64,000 nucleotides of DNA from Halomicrobium urmianum. GTDB lineage: Archaea > Halobacteriota > Halobacteria > Halobacteriales > Haloarculaceae. Every line of letters starts with the position of its first letter. The stretch's first letter is position 1. Made by a program: the position numbers and the translations under genes. This document shows, piece by piece, positions 37,391 through 45,146 of the stretch. The notes under the pieces are model-generated. The model was not told the DNA's origin. It was given only the letters and a program-made list of their open reading frames with translations, and made no database searches. The stretch covers positions 2,356,001-2,420,000 of the forward strand of contig NZ_CP084090.1 in assembly GCF_020217425.1 (NCBI RefSeq). Reading direction: 5' to 3'.

Positions 37391-39925
37391 TCAGTTGACT
37401 TCGCCGAACAGCTGGACGACGTCGTCGAAGTCGATGTCGCCGTTGTCGTTGAAGTCGTAGTAGTCGACGTAGTCGGTCAGCTCCGGCTCCTCCATGTGGT
37501 TGAAGTAGATGACGATGTCGTCGTAGTCGACCTCGCCGTTGCCGTTGAGGTCCTCGTAGCTGCCGTCGCCGTCCGGGTCCGTCGGCTCGTTGCCGTTGAT
37601 GTCACCGGGACCGCCGCCCGTGCCGATCTCCAGGGTCGTGCCCGCGGTCGACACCGGGATGTCGTCGCCGGCGTTGTTGTCGATGTTCTGGACGGCGACC
37701 ACGACGTCGGTCGAACCGGAGTCGGTCTCCGCCTGGAAGGTGACCGAGCCGAGCTGGACGTCCTCGGCGCCGTCGGTGACGTTCTCCGAGAGGTCGGCAC
37801 CGGCGATAGTCACCGTGGAGCCGTCGTCGGAGTACTGGGGGTAGTCGCCCAGCGTCTGCATCGGACTGTTCTCCAGCATGGCGTTCGCGATCGTCGCGAC
37901 TGAGGTGTCTGCGACGCTGACGGCGACGCGGTAGCCCGACAGGCCCGAGGGGGCCTGCGAGAGCATGATGTTCGCCTTGGCCATGCCGCTGTCCGTGGTC
38001 GATGCCATCTCGAGGTAGACCTCGGCTTCGGGGCTGGGCGTCGTACCGCCACCGTTGCTGGTGTCCGTCGAAGCCGTGACCGTGGCCGCGCCGGACGTGT
38101 TACCACCGGTGTCGACGGCCGTGACGGAGACGTCGTAGTCCGTGCCGGAGTCGAGGCCCTCGAAGGTGGCCATCGTGTCCGAGACCTGCTTGCTGATGCC
38201 GGCGGCCTCGACGCTGTAGTAGTCGATGCCCGCGCCCGTCTCGCTGGGCTCGTCCCACGTGACCGTGATCGAGGAGTTCGTGGCGTCGTACTGCGAGAGG
38301 TTCGACGGCGCCGACGGACCGGTGGGTTCGGGCGTGGTCGTACAGTCGGAGCTGTCGGGGTCCTGGGGCAGGTCCGCGTCCGCGTGGCTCTGGACGTACT
38401 CCTGCCACCACTGGGCGTGGCCGCGGTTGTACTCGACCAGTTCGTCGAATGCCTCGCCCTGGAAGAACGGCGGGTCCCAGGTATGGTCGAAGTTCCAGGC
38501 GATCGGATGGACCGGGTACTCGTCGAAGAACGTCTGGTAGTCCTCGGCCTGGTTGGCCTTCGCGCTGGTCTCCACCCAGTCCGAGCCGCGGTCGGCGTCG
38601 CTGGGGTACTCCTCGGTGGCACCGTCGATGAACACGAAGTCGTTGTTGCCGCCACCGACGAACCAGCCCCACTCGTTGAAGAACACCGGGACTTCCTCGG
38701 CGGCCGCCCCGTAGTACTCGCTCATGGGCTGGAGGCTCTCGTGCGTGTAGCGGTGGCCCGTGTAGCACATGTTGGTGATGTCGCTATACGTGGAGCCGAC
38801 GTCCTGGACCTCGTGGTCCTTCGCCCAGTAGGTGTACTGGCTCCACCGCGGCGACCCGACCGTCTTGACGCTGCCGGGCGCGTTCTCCTCGACGACCTTG
38901 ATCCACGGCGCGACGCGCTCCAGGAACAGCTCCCAGAACGGCTCGGCGTTCTCGTGCTGGACGTCGGTGTTGAGACCGACTTCGCCGCCCTCACCGGGCT
39001 CGCGGTCAGGTGCGCCCCAGTCGCCGGCGTAGGGGCCGGTCGGCTCGTTGAAGATGTCGAAGATGACGTGGGGCATGTCGGCGTAACGGTCCGCCACCGT
39101 GCTCCAGAACATCGTCATCTCCTCGTCGAACGCCTCGGCGACGTTCGCTCCACCGTCGTTGTTGACCTCCGAGGACTGGGTCTCGAAGTAGGCGTCGTCC
39201 GGCGCACCGTCGAGACTCTGGATCTCGTCGACCTGGTCGGCACCGTGCCAGAGCACACCGCGCTCGCCGCACATGCCGTAGTCGTACTCGAAGGTCTCGT
39301 TGCCACACCGCTGCCACTCGCTGACCTCGTCCTCGTACTGGGCCTGGTGGAAGATCGGGTAGTGGCGGTGGTAGTCGAGCTGGATGTAGAAGCCGCGCTC
39401 CGCGGCCATGTCGACCAGCGGGTCCACGAACCGCTCGAGGTACGTGTCGAGCTCCTCCTGGGTGAACGCGACCGGCAGGGCCGGACCCCAGTTGTCGCCG
39501 TGGATGTGGTGGGACTCGTTGTTGCCGCTGCGGTCGGGCGCGGCGCTGATGTCCTGGGGCTGCATCGGCAGCCGGATGACCGTGTTCGGCCAGTCGGTGT
39601 TGGCCGTGGCCATCTCGATCATCTCGTCAGCCGTGGCGCCGCGCCATCCCCGGTTCGCGCGGGCGGGGTCGACGATGTTGACCCCGCGGAGGATGACCTC
39701 GTTGCCGCACTCGTCGACCAGCTTGTTACCCTCGCGCTCGAGCTTCGGCGTCGGGATGCCCTGGCCGGCCTGGGCCATCGAGTTCCCGACCATCGACGAT
39801 CCGAGCGTGAGCCCGGCCGCCGTCGCCGTCGCGCCCTTCAGGACGGTCCGGCGCGTCGTGCCCGAACCGTCGGACGCGACCTGCTTGTCGCTCTGTGCAT
39901 CCGCGTTGAAGTCGTCGTTCGTCAT
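37391..39925 (-). CDS. Tat-secreted GH5 hydrolase with FN3, cohesin-like and dockerin modules
   Basis: 844 residues from ATG 39925; this start gives the Tat signal near the N-terminus (GTTRRTVLKGATATAAG). Modules: GH5 barrel about 58-510 with acid/base E294 (FDIFNEPTG) and nucleophile E418 (VFFNEWGW); FN3 about 537-620 (APSNLSQYDATNSS); a cohesin-like module about 634-768 (GLSGYRVAVSVADTSVATI, DDIPVSTAGTTL); dockerin about 781-844 (DPDGDGSYEDLNGNG, YDFNDNGDID). One polypeptide with both a cohesin-like module and a dockerin can act as enzyme and as adaptor linking further parts, if the modules bind as in bacteria. It lies between the scaffold gene and the other GH5. Confidence 0.85.
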   Translation of the reverse strand: MTNDDFNADAQSDKQVASDGSGTTRRTVLKGATATAAGLTLGSSMVGNSMAQAGQGIPTPKLEREGNKLVDECGNEVILRGVNIVDPARANRGWRGATADEMIEMATANTDWPNTVIRLPMQPQDISAAPDRSGNNESHHIHGDNWGPALPVAFTQEELDTYLERFVDPLVDMAAERGFYIQLDYHRHYPIFHQAQYEDEVSEWQRCGNETFEYDYGMCGERGVLWHGADQVDEIQSLDGAPDDAYFETQSSEVNNDGGANVAEAFDEEMTMFWSTVADRYADMPHVIFDIFNEPTGPYAGDWGAPDREPGEGGEVGLNTDVQHENAEPFWELFLERVAPWIKVVEENAPGSVKTVGSPRWSQYTYWAKDHEVQDVGSTYSDITNMCYTGHRYTHESLQPMSEYYGAAAEEVPVFFNEWGWFVGGGNNDFVFIDGATEEYPSDADRGSDWVETSAKANQAEDYQTFFDEYPVHPIAWNFDHTWDPPFFQGEAFDELVEYNRGHAQWWQEYVQSHADADLPQDPDSSDCTTTPEPTGPSAPSNLSQYDATNSSITVTWDEPSETGAGIDYYSVEAAGISKQVSDTMATFEGLDSGTDYDVSVTAVDTGGNTSGAATVTASTDTSNGGGTTPSPEAEVYLEMASTTDSGMAKANIMLSQAPSGLSGYRVAVSVADTSVATIANAMLENSPMQTLGDYPQYSDDGSTVTIAGADLSENVTDGAEDVQLGSVTFQAETDSGSTDVVVAVQNIDNNAGDDIPVSTAGTTLEIGTGGGPGDINGNEPTDPDGDGSYEDLNGNGEVDYDDIVIYFNHMEEPELTDYVDYYDFNDNGDIDFDDVVQLFGEVN

Positions 39926-40100
39926 TAGTGTCGCCTGTGTGCTGGACTGACCCGACTCTATCTCTGCTTCGTCCGTCCCCCCATCGCGCGTGCGTCCTCG
40001 CACGCTTTGATCTGTGAGCGATACCCCCCACCGAGTCGCGGCAACGGGGCAGACCGCCCCGAACCGCTCTCAGCCCCCCGGACGGGCTCCGTTACCGTTC

Positions 40101-43100
40101 TCAGCTGCCGTTCTCGGCCATCTCTCTGAACAGCGAGACCACGTCGTCAAGGTCCAGCCGACCGTTCTCGTTGAAGTCGTAGGCGTCGCTGTTGTTCTGG
40201 ATCGCCGGGTCGTTGCGCTGGTAGTCGAACTTGATGACGTCGGTGAACTCGACCTGACCGTTGCCGTTCAGGTCCTCGTAGAGACCGTCGCCGTCGTTGT
40301 CCTGCGGCACGACGCCGTTGACGGGTTCGACGCCGCCGCTGCCGCGGTTGTCTTCGCCGACGCTCAGCGTCGCCCGACCGGCCCCGATGTCCATCGCGCC
40401 GCCGTCGTCGTCGTCCATCGCCTCGACGGAGGCGTCGACGATCGTCTCGCCCGTCGCGTGCGTCGCCAGCGTCACCGTCCCCAGCCGCACGTCGGTGGCG
40501 CCGTCCTGGACGGATTCGCTGAGGTCGGCGCCCGAGATGGTCGCCGACGAACCGTCCGAGGACACGCTCGTCGAGTCGCCGGGCGAGGTGAACCCGGAGC
40601 CGGAGGCGACCGATTCGATGGTCGCGACGCCGGTGTCGGAGACCGCGATCGACAGCTCGAACCCGGAGACGCCGTCGGGTGCCTCGTCGAGCGTGATGGC
40701 GGCCTCGGCGGTGCCGTCCGGAGCGACCGACTCCATCGAGAAGTCGACGCCGATCGGGTAGTCGCCACCGGGGCCAGATCCGACCGACAGCGTCGCACTC
40801 TCGGTCGAGGCCGAGACGGCCTGCCCGTTGTCGTCGTCCATCTCATCGACCGACACGGAGACCTCGACGTCGCCCTGTCCCTGGGCGTCCAGGGTGAGCG
40901 CGCCGAGCGTCACGTCGCTGGCGCCGGCCTCGACGCTCTCGCTGAGGTCAGCCGCCGACAGCGTCGCCGACGAACCGTCGTCGGTCACGCTCGTCGAGTC
41001 GCCGGGCGAGGTGAACCCGGACCCGGTGGCGATCTCCTCGATGGTCGCGACGCCGGTGTCGGAGACCGCGACCGACAGGTCGTACCCGGAGACGCCGTCG
41101 GGCGCCTCCGCCAGCGTGAGGGCGGCCTCCGTCGAGCCGTCCGAGGGGATCGACTGGCTGGACAGGTCGACCGAGACGGTCGGCCCGTCGCCGCCGGTGC
41201 CCGGTCTGACCGACAGCATCGCGCTCTCGGTCGAGACCGAGACGTCGTTACCCTCGTCGTCGTCCAGGCGATCGACGTCGACGGAAACGTCGGCGCTGCC
41301 CTCGGCCTCACCGGCCAGCGTGACCGTCGCCAGCGCCACGTCCGAGGCGCCGCCCTGAACGGCCTCGCTGAGGTCGGCGGCCTCGACGGTCGCCGACGAG
41401 CCGTCGTCCGAGACGGTCGCCGAGTCGCCCACCGTCGAGAACTCCGTGCCCTCGACGCCGATCGAGTCGATGGTCGCGACCGACGTGTCAGAGACCGCCA
41501 CCGACAGGTCGTACCCGGAGACGCCGTCGGGCGCCGAGTCGAGGACGGCCACGGCCTGAGTCGATCCGTCGGCCGCGATCGACGAGTCCTCCAGTTCGAC
41601 GGCCACGGTCGAGCCCGCGGGCGGTTCGCCGGAGCCGACCGTCAGCGTGGCGCCTTCGGTGTCGACCGAGATGTCGTTGCCGTCGTCGTCGTCGTCGAGG
41701 CGGTCGACGTCGACCGAGACGTCGACGGAGACCTCGACCTCGCCCGGATTCTCGCCGGACAGCGAGAGCGTCGTCAGGGTGACGTCCGAGGCCCCCTCCC
41801 CGATGGCCTCGCTGAGGTCGGCGGCCTCGACGGTCGCAGTCGAGCCGTCGTCGGAGACGGTCGCAGTCGAGCCGTCGTCGGAGACGGTCGCCGACTCGCC
41901 CACCGTCGAGAACTCCGTGTCCTCGACGCTGACCGAGTCGGTCGTGGCGACGTCGGTGTCCGAGACCGCAACCGAGAGGTCGAACCCGAAGACGCCGTTG
42001 GGCGCTTCTGACAGTACGACGTCGGCGGCGGTGGATCCGTCGGCCTCGATCGACGAGTCGTCCAGTTCGATCGACACCGTCTGGTCGGCGGTCGGCGTCT
42101 CGCCGGGTTCGACGGTCAGCGACGACCCCTGCGTGGAGACGGGGATGTCGTTGCCGTCGTTGTCGTCGAGGCGGTCGACGTTCACGGAGACGTCGACGGA
42201 GACCTCGGCTTCGCCCGGGTTCTCGCCGGACAGCGTGACCGTCGCCAGCGCCACGTCCGAGGTGCCGTCGGGGACGGACTCGCTGAGGTCGGCGGCCTCG
42301 ACGGTCGCCGACGAGCCGTCAGAGGACACGCTCGACGACTCGCCGACCGTCGAGAACTCCGTGCCCTCGACGCTGACCGACTCGATGGTCGCAACCGACG
42401 TGTCCGAGACCTCGACCGAGAGGTCGAATCCGGAGACGCCACCCGGGGCCTCGCCGAGCACGACGTCGGCCTCGGTCGATCCGCCGGACGCGATGGAGTC
42501 GTCGGACAGCTCGACCGACACCGTCTGGTCGCCGGGCTCCGGGGTCGGCTCCGTGGTCGTCTCCGTCGGCTCCGTGGTCGTCTCCGTCGGCGGGGGCGTC
42601 GAGGTCGAACCCGACGCGAACCGGATCGTGTCGATCTCGATCGCACCGGAGTTCTGCTGCCAGAAGTTGAGCCGGACGGCACTGACAGATCCGCTCACTC
42701 CGAGGTCGTCGAGATCGACCGCGACCGTCGAGAACTCCGTCCCGATCGAGTCGTCGGTCAGGTCGGCCAGCAGCGTCTGGGTGCCGCCGACGTTGAGTGT
42801 GAAGTGGCTCTCCTCGCCGCCCGAGTCGCCGCGGACGACGAATTCGAGCCGCGAGTAGTCGCCGACGTCCTGGTTGACGTTGGTGCCGAACCAGCCGGCG
42901 TTGTCGTACTCGAGTCGCAGTACGCCGTCACTGACCTCGCCGGTTCCGCCACCGTTGGCGAACGATCCGGCCCCCGTCCAGTTCTCGAGGTCGTTCTGGT
43001 CGGGATACGACGGATCTCCCTCGAAGTCGTTGACGACGAGCGTACTCTCCTGTGCGGTGGCCGCTCCGACGGCGCCGGTTGCGACGGCACCGGCGCCCGC

Positions 43101-43199
43101 GGTCACCTTCAGGAAGTCCCGACGAGACGTTCGTCCCCCGCCAGGCTGGTTGTTGCCCGATGCACTCCCATCTGCGCGATCGTAATTACCTTCCTTCAT
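40101..43199 (-). CDS. Tat-secreted scaffoldin-like protein: five cohesin-like modules and a dockerin
   Basis: 1,032 residues. Twin-arginine signal (TSRRDFLKVTAGAG, 24-37). Residues about 52-196 form a beta-sandwich resembling a carbohydrate-binding module (LVVNDFEGDP, VRLNFWQQNSGAIEIDTI). After a TTTEPTE linker come five repeats at about 225-365, 373-523, 530-665, 673-808 and 814-948. Each has a type I cohesin-like pattern: a (V/A)-x-L-x-x-A-P-x-G-V-x-G-(F/Y)-(D/E)-L-S strand, SDT-x-VAT(I/T), and a closing E-x-A-x-L-(S/T)-V strand. A dockerin ends the protein (962-1032; DNDGDGLYEDLNGNG, YDFNENGRLD). No catalytic motif is visible. This is the architecture of a scaffoldin: binding module, several cohesins, and a dockerin for attachment to a surface anchor. 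Calling the modules cohesins is by pattern; binding is untested. Confidence 0.82.
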   Translation of the reverse strand: MKEGNYDRADGSASGNNQPGGGRTSRRDFLKVTAGAGAVATGAVGAATAQESTLVVNDFEGDPSYPDQNDLENWTGAGSFANGGGTGEVSDGVLRLEYDNAGWFGTNVNQDVGDYSRLEFVVRGDSGGEESHFTLNVGGTQTLLADLTDDSIGTEFSTVAVDLDDLGVSGSVSAVRLNFWQQNSGAIEIDTIRFASGSTSTPPPTETTTEPTETTTEPTPEPGDQTVSVELSDDSIASGGSTEADVVLGEAPGGVSGFDLSVEVSDTSVATIESVSVEGTEFSTVGESSSVSSDGSSATVEAADLSESVPDGTSDVALATVTLSGENPGEAEVSVDVSVNVDRLDDNDGNDIPVSTQGSSLTVEPGETPTADQTVSIELDDSSIEADGSTAADVVLSEAPNGVFGFDLSVAVSDTDVATTDSVSVEDTEFSTVGESATVSDDGSTATVSDDGSTATVEAADLSEAIGEGASDVTLTTLSLSGENPGEVEVSVDVSVDVDRLDDDDDGNDISVDTEGATLTVGSGEPPAGSTVAVELEDSSIAADGSTQAVAVLDSAPDGVSGYDLSVAVSDTSVATIDSIGVEGTEFSTVGDSATVSDDGSSATVEAADLSEAVQGGASDVALATVTLAGEAEGSADVSVDVDRLDDDEGNDVSVSTESAMLSVRPGTGGDGPTVSVDLSSQSIPSDGSTEAALTLAEAPDGVSGYDLSVAVSDTGVATIEEIATGSGFTSPGDSTSVTDDGSSATLSAADLSESVEAGASDVTLGALTLDAQGQGDVEVSVSVDEMDDDNGQAVSASTESATLSVGSGPGGDYPIGVDFSMESVAPDGTAEAAITLDEAPDGVSGFELSIAVSDTGVATIESVASGSGFTSPGDSTSVSSDGSSATISGADLSESVQDGATDVRLGTVTLATHATGETIVDASVEAMDDDDGGAMDIGAGRATLSVGEDNRGSGGVEPVNGVVPQDNDGDGLYEDLNGNGQVEFTDVIKFDYQRNDPAIQNNSDAYDFNENGRLDLDDVVSLFREMAENGS
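41831..41884. repeat. Perfect 27-bp tandem duplication in the second cohesin-like module
   Basis: The unit starting CGGTCGCAGTCGAGCCGTCG occurs twice in direct succession (41831-41857 and 41858-41884), giving VSDDGSTAT twice in the protein. The other modules have it once. It looks like recent replication slippage and lengthens one loop by nine residues. Confidence 0.85.
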
Positions 43200-43330
43200 T
43201 CTTCCCCCCCCCAGCGTGTTGCCCTACACTGAGGTACCCACTGTGTCAATTGACTTCATTGCATAAAAAATGTTGCTAATAGTATCTTGTATAAAAAGAG
43301 GCCAGTATAAATTGAGCAAGGTAACTCGCA
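43200..43330 (-). promoter_or_regulatory. Promoter region of the scaffoldin gene with G9 tract
   Basis: The 130 bp before the scaffoldin start are unusually AT-rich for this genome and contain several TATA-like elements read leftwards (TTTTTTATGC at 43263-43272, TTTTTATAC near 43292, TTTATAC near 43312). Immediately before the ATG the coding strand reads a run of nine G then AAGA. The G-run lies in the expected Shine-Dalgarno area but is not a standard site. Multiple promoters or length variation of the tract could tune expression. Confidence 0.45.
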
Positions 43331-43399
43331 AGTACAAACGCACCGCGCGTGCGTCGAGTACGGTCCGGTGATCCGGGACGAGGTTGCCCGGGCCGTCGA

Positions 43400-43999
43400 T
43401 CAGCGGACGATCTGCAGGAAGCCGTATCCGGCGAGCAGCAAGAGACCGAACACGACGACCGAGATAGCGGTCGTCATCGCGGTCTGCTGCAGCGAGCTCG
43501 CGGGGCCCACGCTGACGGTCCCGGTCTCGACGCCGGGCTCGATCTGCTCCCCCTCGTCACTGGGGAAAGAGCCCGTGGTGAGGCCGATCTCGATCTCACC
43601 GCGGCTCTGGCCCCTGACGGTCACGGACGCGAGCTGGACCTCGTCGGCGCCGGCCTCGAACGCGTCGTTGAGGTCGACGGCGGCGAACGTGGCGCTGCGT
43701 CCGCCGTCGGTCACGTTGGTCCCCGAGAGTTGCAACCGCTCGTCGACGCTGGCGCCCGTTATCGTCGCGGCCTCCCCCTCGACAGTCAGGCCGAACTCGA
43801 AGCCGGCGAGCCCGTTCGGCAGCGACGAGAAGTTCACCGCGACCGCCGACTTCTCGCCGGTCCCGACCTGCCCGTCCTCGATCACCAGCGTCGGTCCGTC
43901 GGCCGTCTGTGCCCCCACACCCTGAACTGCGCAGACACCGAGCGACGCGACGACGAGCGTCGCCACCGCTACGGTGCTGACGCGCACTGTGTCCCCCAT
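43400..43999 (-). CDS. Membrane-anchored single cohesin-like protein (anchoring scaffoldin candidate)
   Basis: 199 residues from ATG 43999, chosen because it gives a signal peptide (VRVSTVAVATLVVASLGV) ending near GVGAQ at residue 30. Residues about 36-165 form a cohesin-like module similar in layout to the scaffold repeats (LVIEDGQVGTGEKSAVAVNF, NGLAGFEFGLTVEGEAATI). A single C-terminal membrane helix follows (about 174-196; VVVFGLLLLAGYGFLQIV). The module would face outward while the helix holds it in the membrane. It is the first gene of the minus-strand cluster and is the natural surface anchor for the dockerin of the scaffold or enzymes. Confidence 0.75.
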   Translation of the reverse strand: MGDTVRVSTVAVATLVVASLGVCAVQGVGAQTADGPTLVIEDGQVGTGEKSAVAVNFSSLPNGLAGFEFGLTVEGEAATITGASVDERLQLSGTNVTDGGRSATFAAVDLNDAFEAGADEVQLASVTVRGQSRGEIEIGLTTGSFPSDEGEQIEPGVETGTVSVGPASSLQQTAMTTAISVVVFGLLLLAGYGFLQIVR

Positions 44000-44120
44000 T
44001 GATATCCCGAATGCAATGGGTAATAATAAACCTTCACGCCGATCGTTGTGGCTAGTTTCGGACGCAACCAAAGATTGAGTATGCTCAAGCAATAATACAG
44101 CCGCCAGTGGTGGGGTAGCA

Positions 44121-44984
44121 ATGAATTACGTACAGACGACACTGGATCGACTGCGGCGACCGGAGTACACTGGGAAGAACAGGTGCCTGCCGTGCACGGC
44201 GTTCAACACGCTCATCGGCCTCGCGGCGGCCGTCGGCGTCGGCCCGGCCGCGGGAGCCGGCGCGGCAGCGGTCGTGCTGCTCGTGTCGGCGGCGTCCATC
44301 TACCTGCGAGGGTATCTGGTCCCCGGGACGCCGACGTTCACGAAGAAGTACTTCCCGCCGTGGCTGCTGAAGCTGTTCGGCAAGTCGGCAGCGCGGGTGC
44401 GGGACGCCACGCGGGACGACGAGGACGACGGGCTCCCCGTCGAGAACACCGAGCAGGTCCTGATGCGGGCCGGTGCCCTCGAGGAGTGCCGGGGCGGTGC
44501 CGACTTCTGCCTGACCGACGAGTTCGGGGCCGCCTGGGACGAGCAGATCGCCGAAGTCCGCGATAGCGACGCCGGGCGCGAGCGCCTGCTCGACGTCCTC
44601 GACGTCGACGAGGACGTCGACGTGGAGTACGAGGAACACGACAGCGCCTTCGAGGTCCACGCCGAGGGCTACCACGTCGGGACCTGGGAGTCCGACGCGG
44701 CGTACATAGCAGACGTCGCCGCCGGGCTGTTGCTGGCCGAGCGACTGGACAACTGGGAGCGCTACTCGACGATGCGCCGGGGCCAGATGCTCCAGGGACT
44801 CCGGCTGTTCCTGGAGACGTGTCCCAGTTGCGGGTCGCCGGTGACCTTCGGCACGGATACCGCCGAGTCCTGCTGTAGCGCCCAGGAGGTCGCCGTGGTC
44901 ACCTGTGAGGGCTGCGGGAAGCGCATCTTCGAGGCGGCCGTCTCCGAGGAGCAGCCCCCGGGCGCCTCGACGACGATGATGTGA
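44121..44984 (+). CDS. Hypothetical membrane protein with zinc ribbon
   Basis: 287 residues. Two closely spaced hydrophobic helices at about 28-62, preceded by KNRCLPCTAFN, followed by a soluble acidic domain. A C-terminal zinc ribbon has ETCPSCGSPV and VTCEGCGKRI with C-C pairs about 30 residues apart, and a C-C pair (SCCS) between. Common type of haloarchaeal membrane-linked protein with unknown role. Divergent from the anchored cohesin-like gene (121 bp between starts). Confidence 0.65.
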   Translation: MNYVQTTLDRLRRPEYTGKNRCLPCTAFNTLIGLAAAVGVGPAAGAGAAAVVLLVSAASIYLRGYLVPGTPTFTKKYFPPWLLKLFGKSAARVRDATRDDEDDGLPVENTEQVLMRAGALEECRGGADFCLTDEFGAAWDEQIAEVRDSDAGRERLLDVLDVDEDVDVEYEEHDSAFEVHAEGYHVGTWESDAAYIADVAAGLLLAERLDNWERYSTMRRGQMLQGLRLFLETCPSCGSPVTFGTDTAESCCSAQEVAVVTCEGCGKRIFEAAVSEEQPPGASTTMM

Positions 44985-45146
44985 GGGCCGGAGCGGTACC
45001 GGAGCGCAGCGCTCTCCGAGCCCCCGTCGCAGGCTCCCGAGGACGCCGATGAGCGGCGGTCGTCGAGCCCTGCCTCGCTGCGCTCGGCGGGACGCCCACG
45101 TGGGCGAACGGAAGGTACTTTTTTATCGCACCCGGAGGACGACGGG

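Noticed and set aside
38384-39928. 514-residue open frame opposite the GH5 gene
   Set aside because: It is the antisense of the GH5 coding sequence; haloarchaeal codon bias keeps the opposite strand open. Composition (V, L, R, H rich) is not that of a halophile protein.
40014-42011. 665-residue open frame opposite the scaffoldin repeats
   Set aside because: Repetitive antisense of the cohesin-like repeats, with highly basic composition; no start signals or domains.
40356-42527. Regular repeats that at first glance resembled a CRISPR-like or satellite array
   Set aside because: Repeats are about 400 bp, diverged, in frame and protein-coding; they are the five cohesin-like modules.
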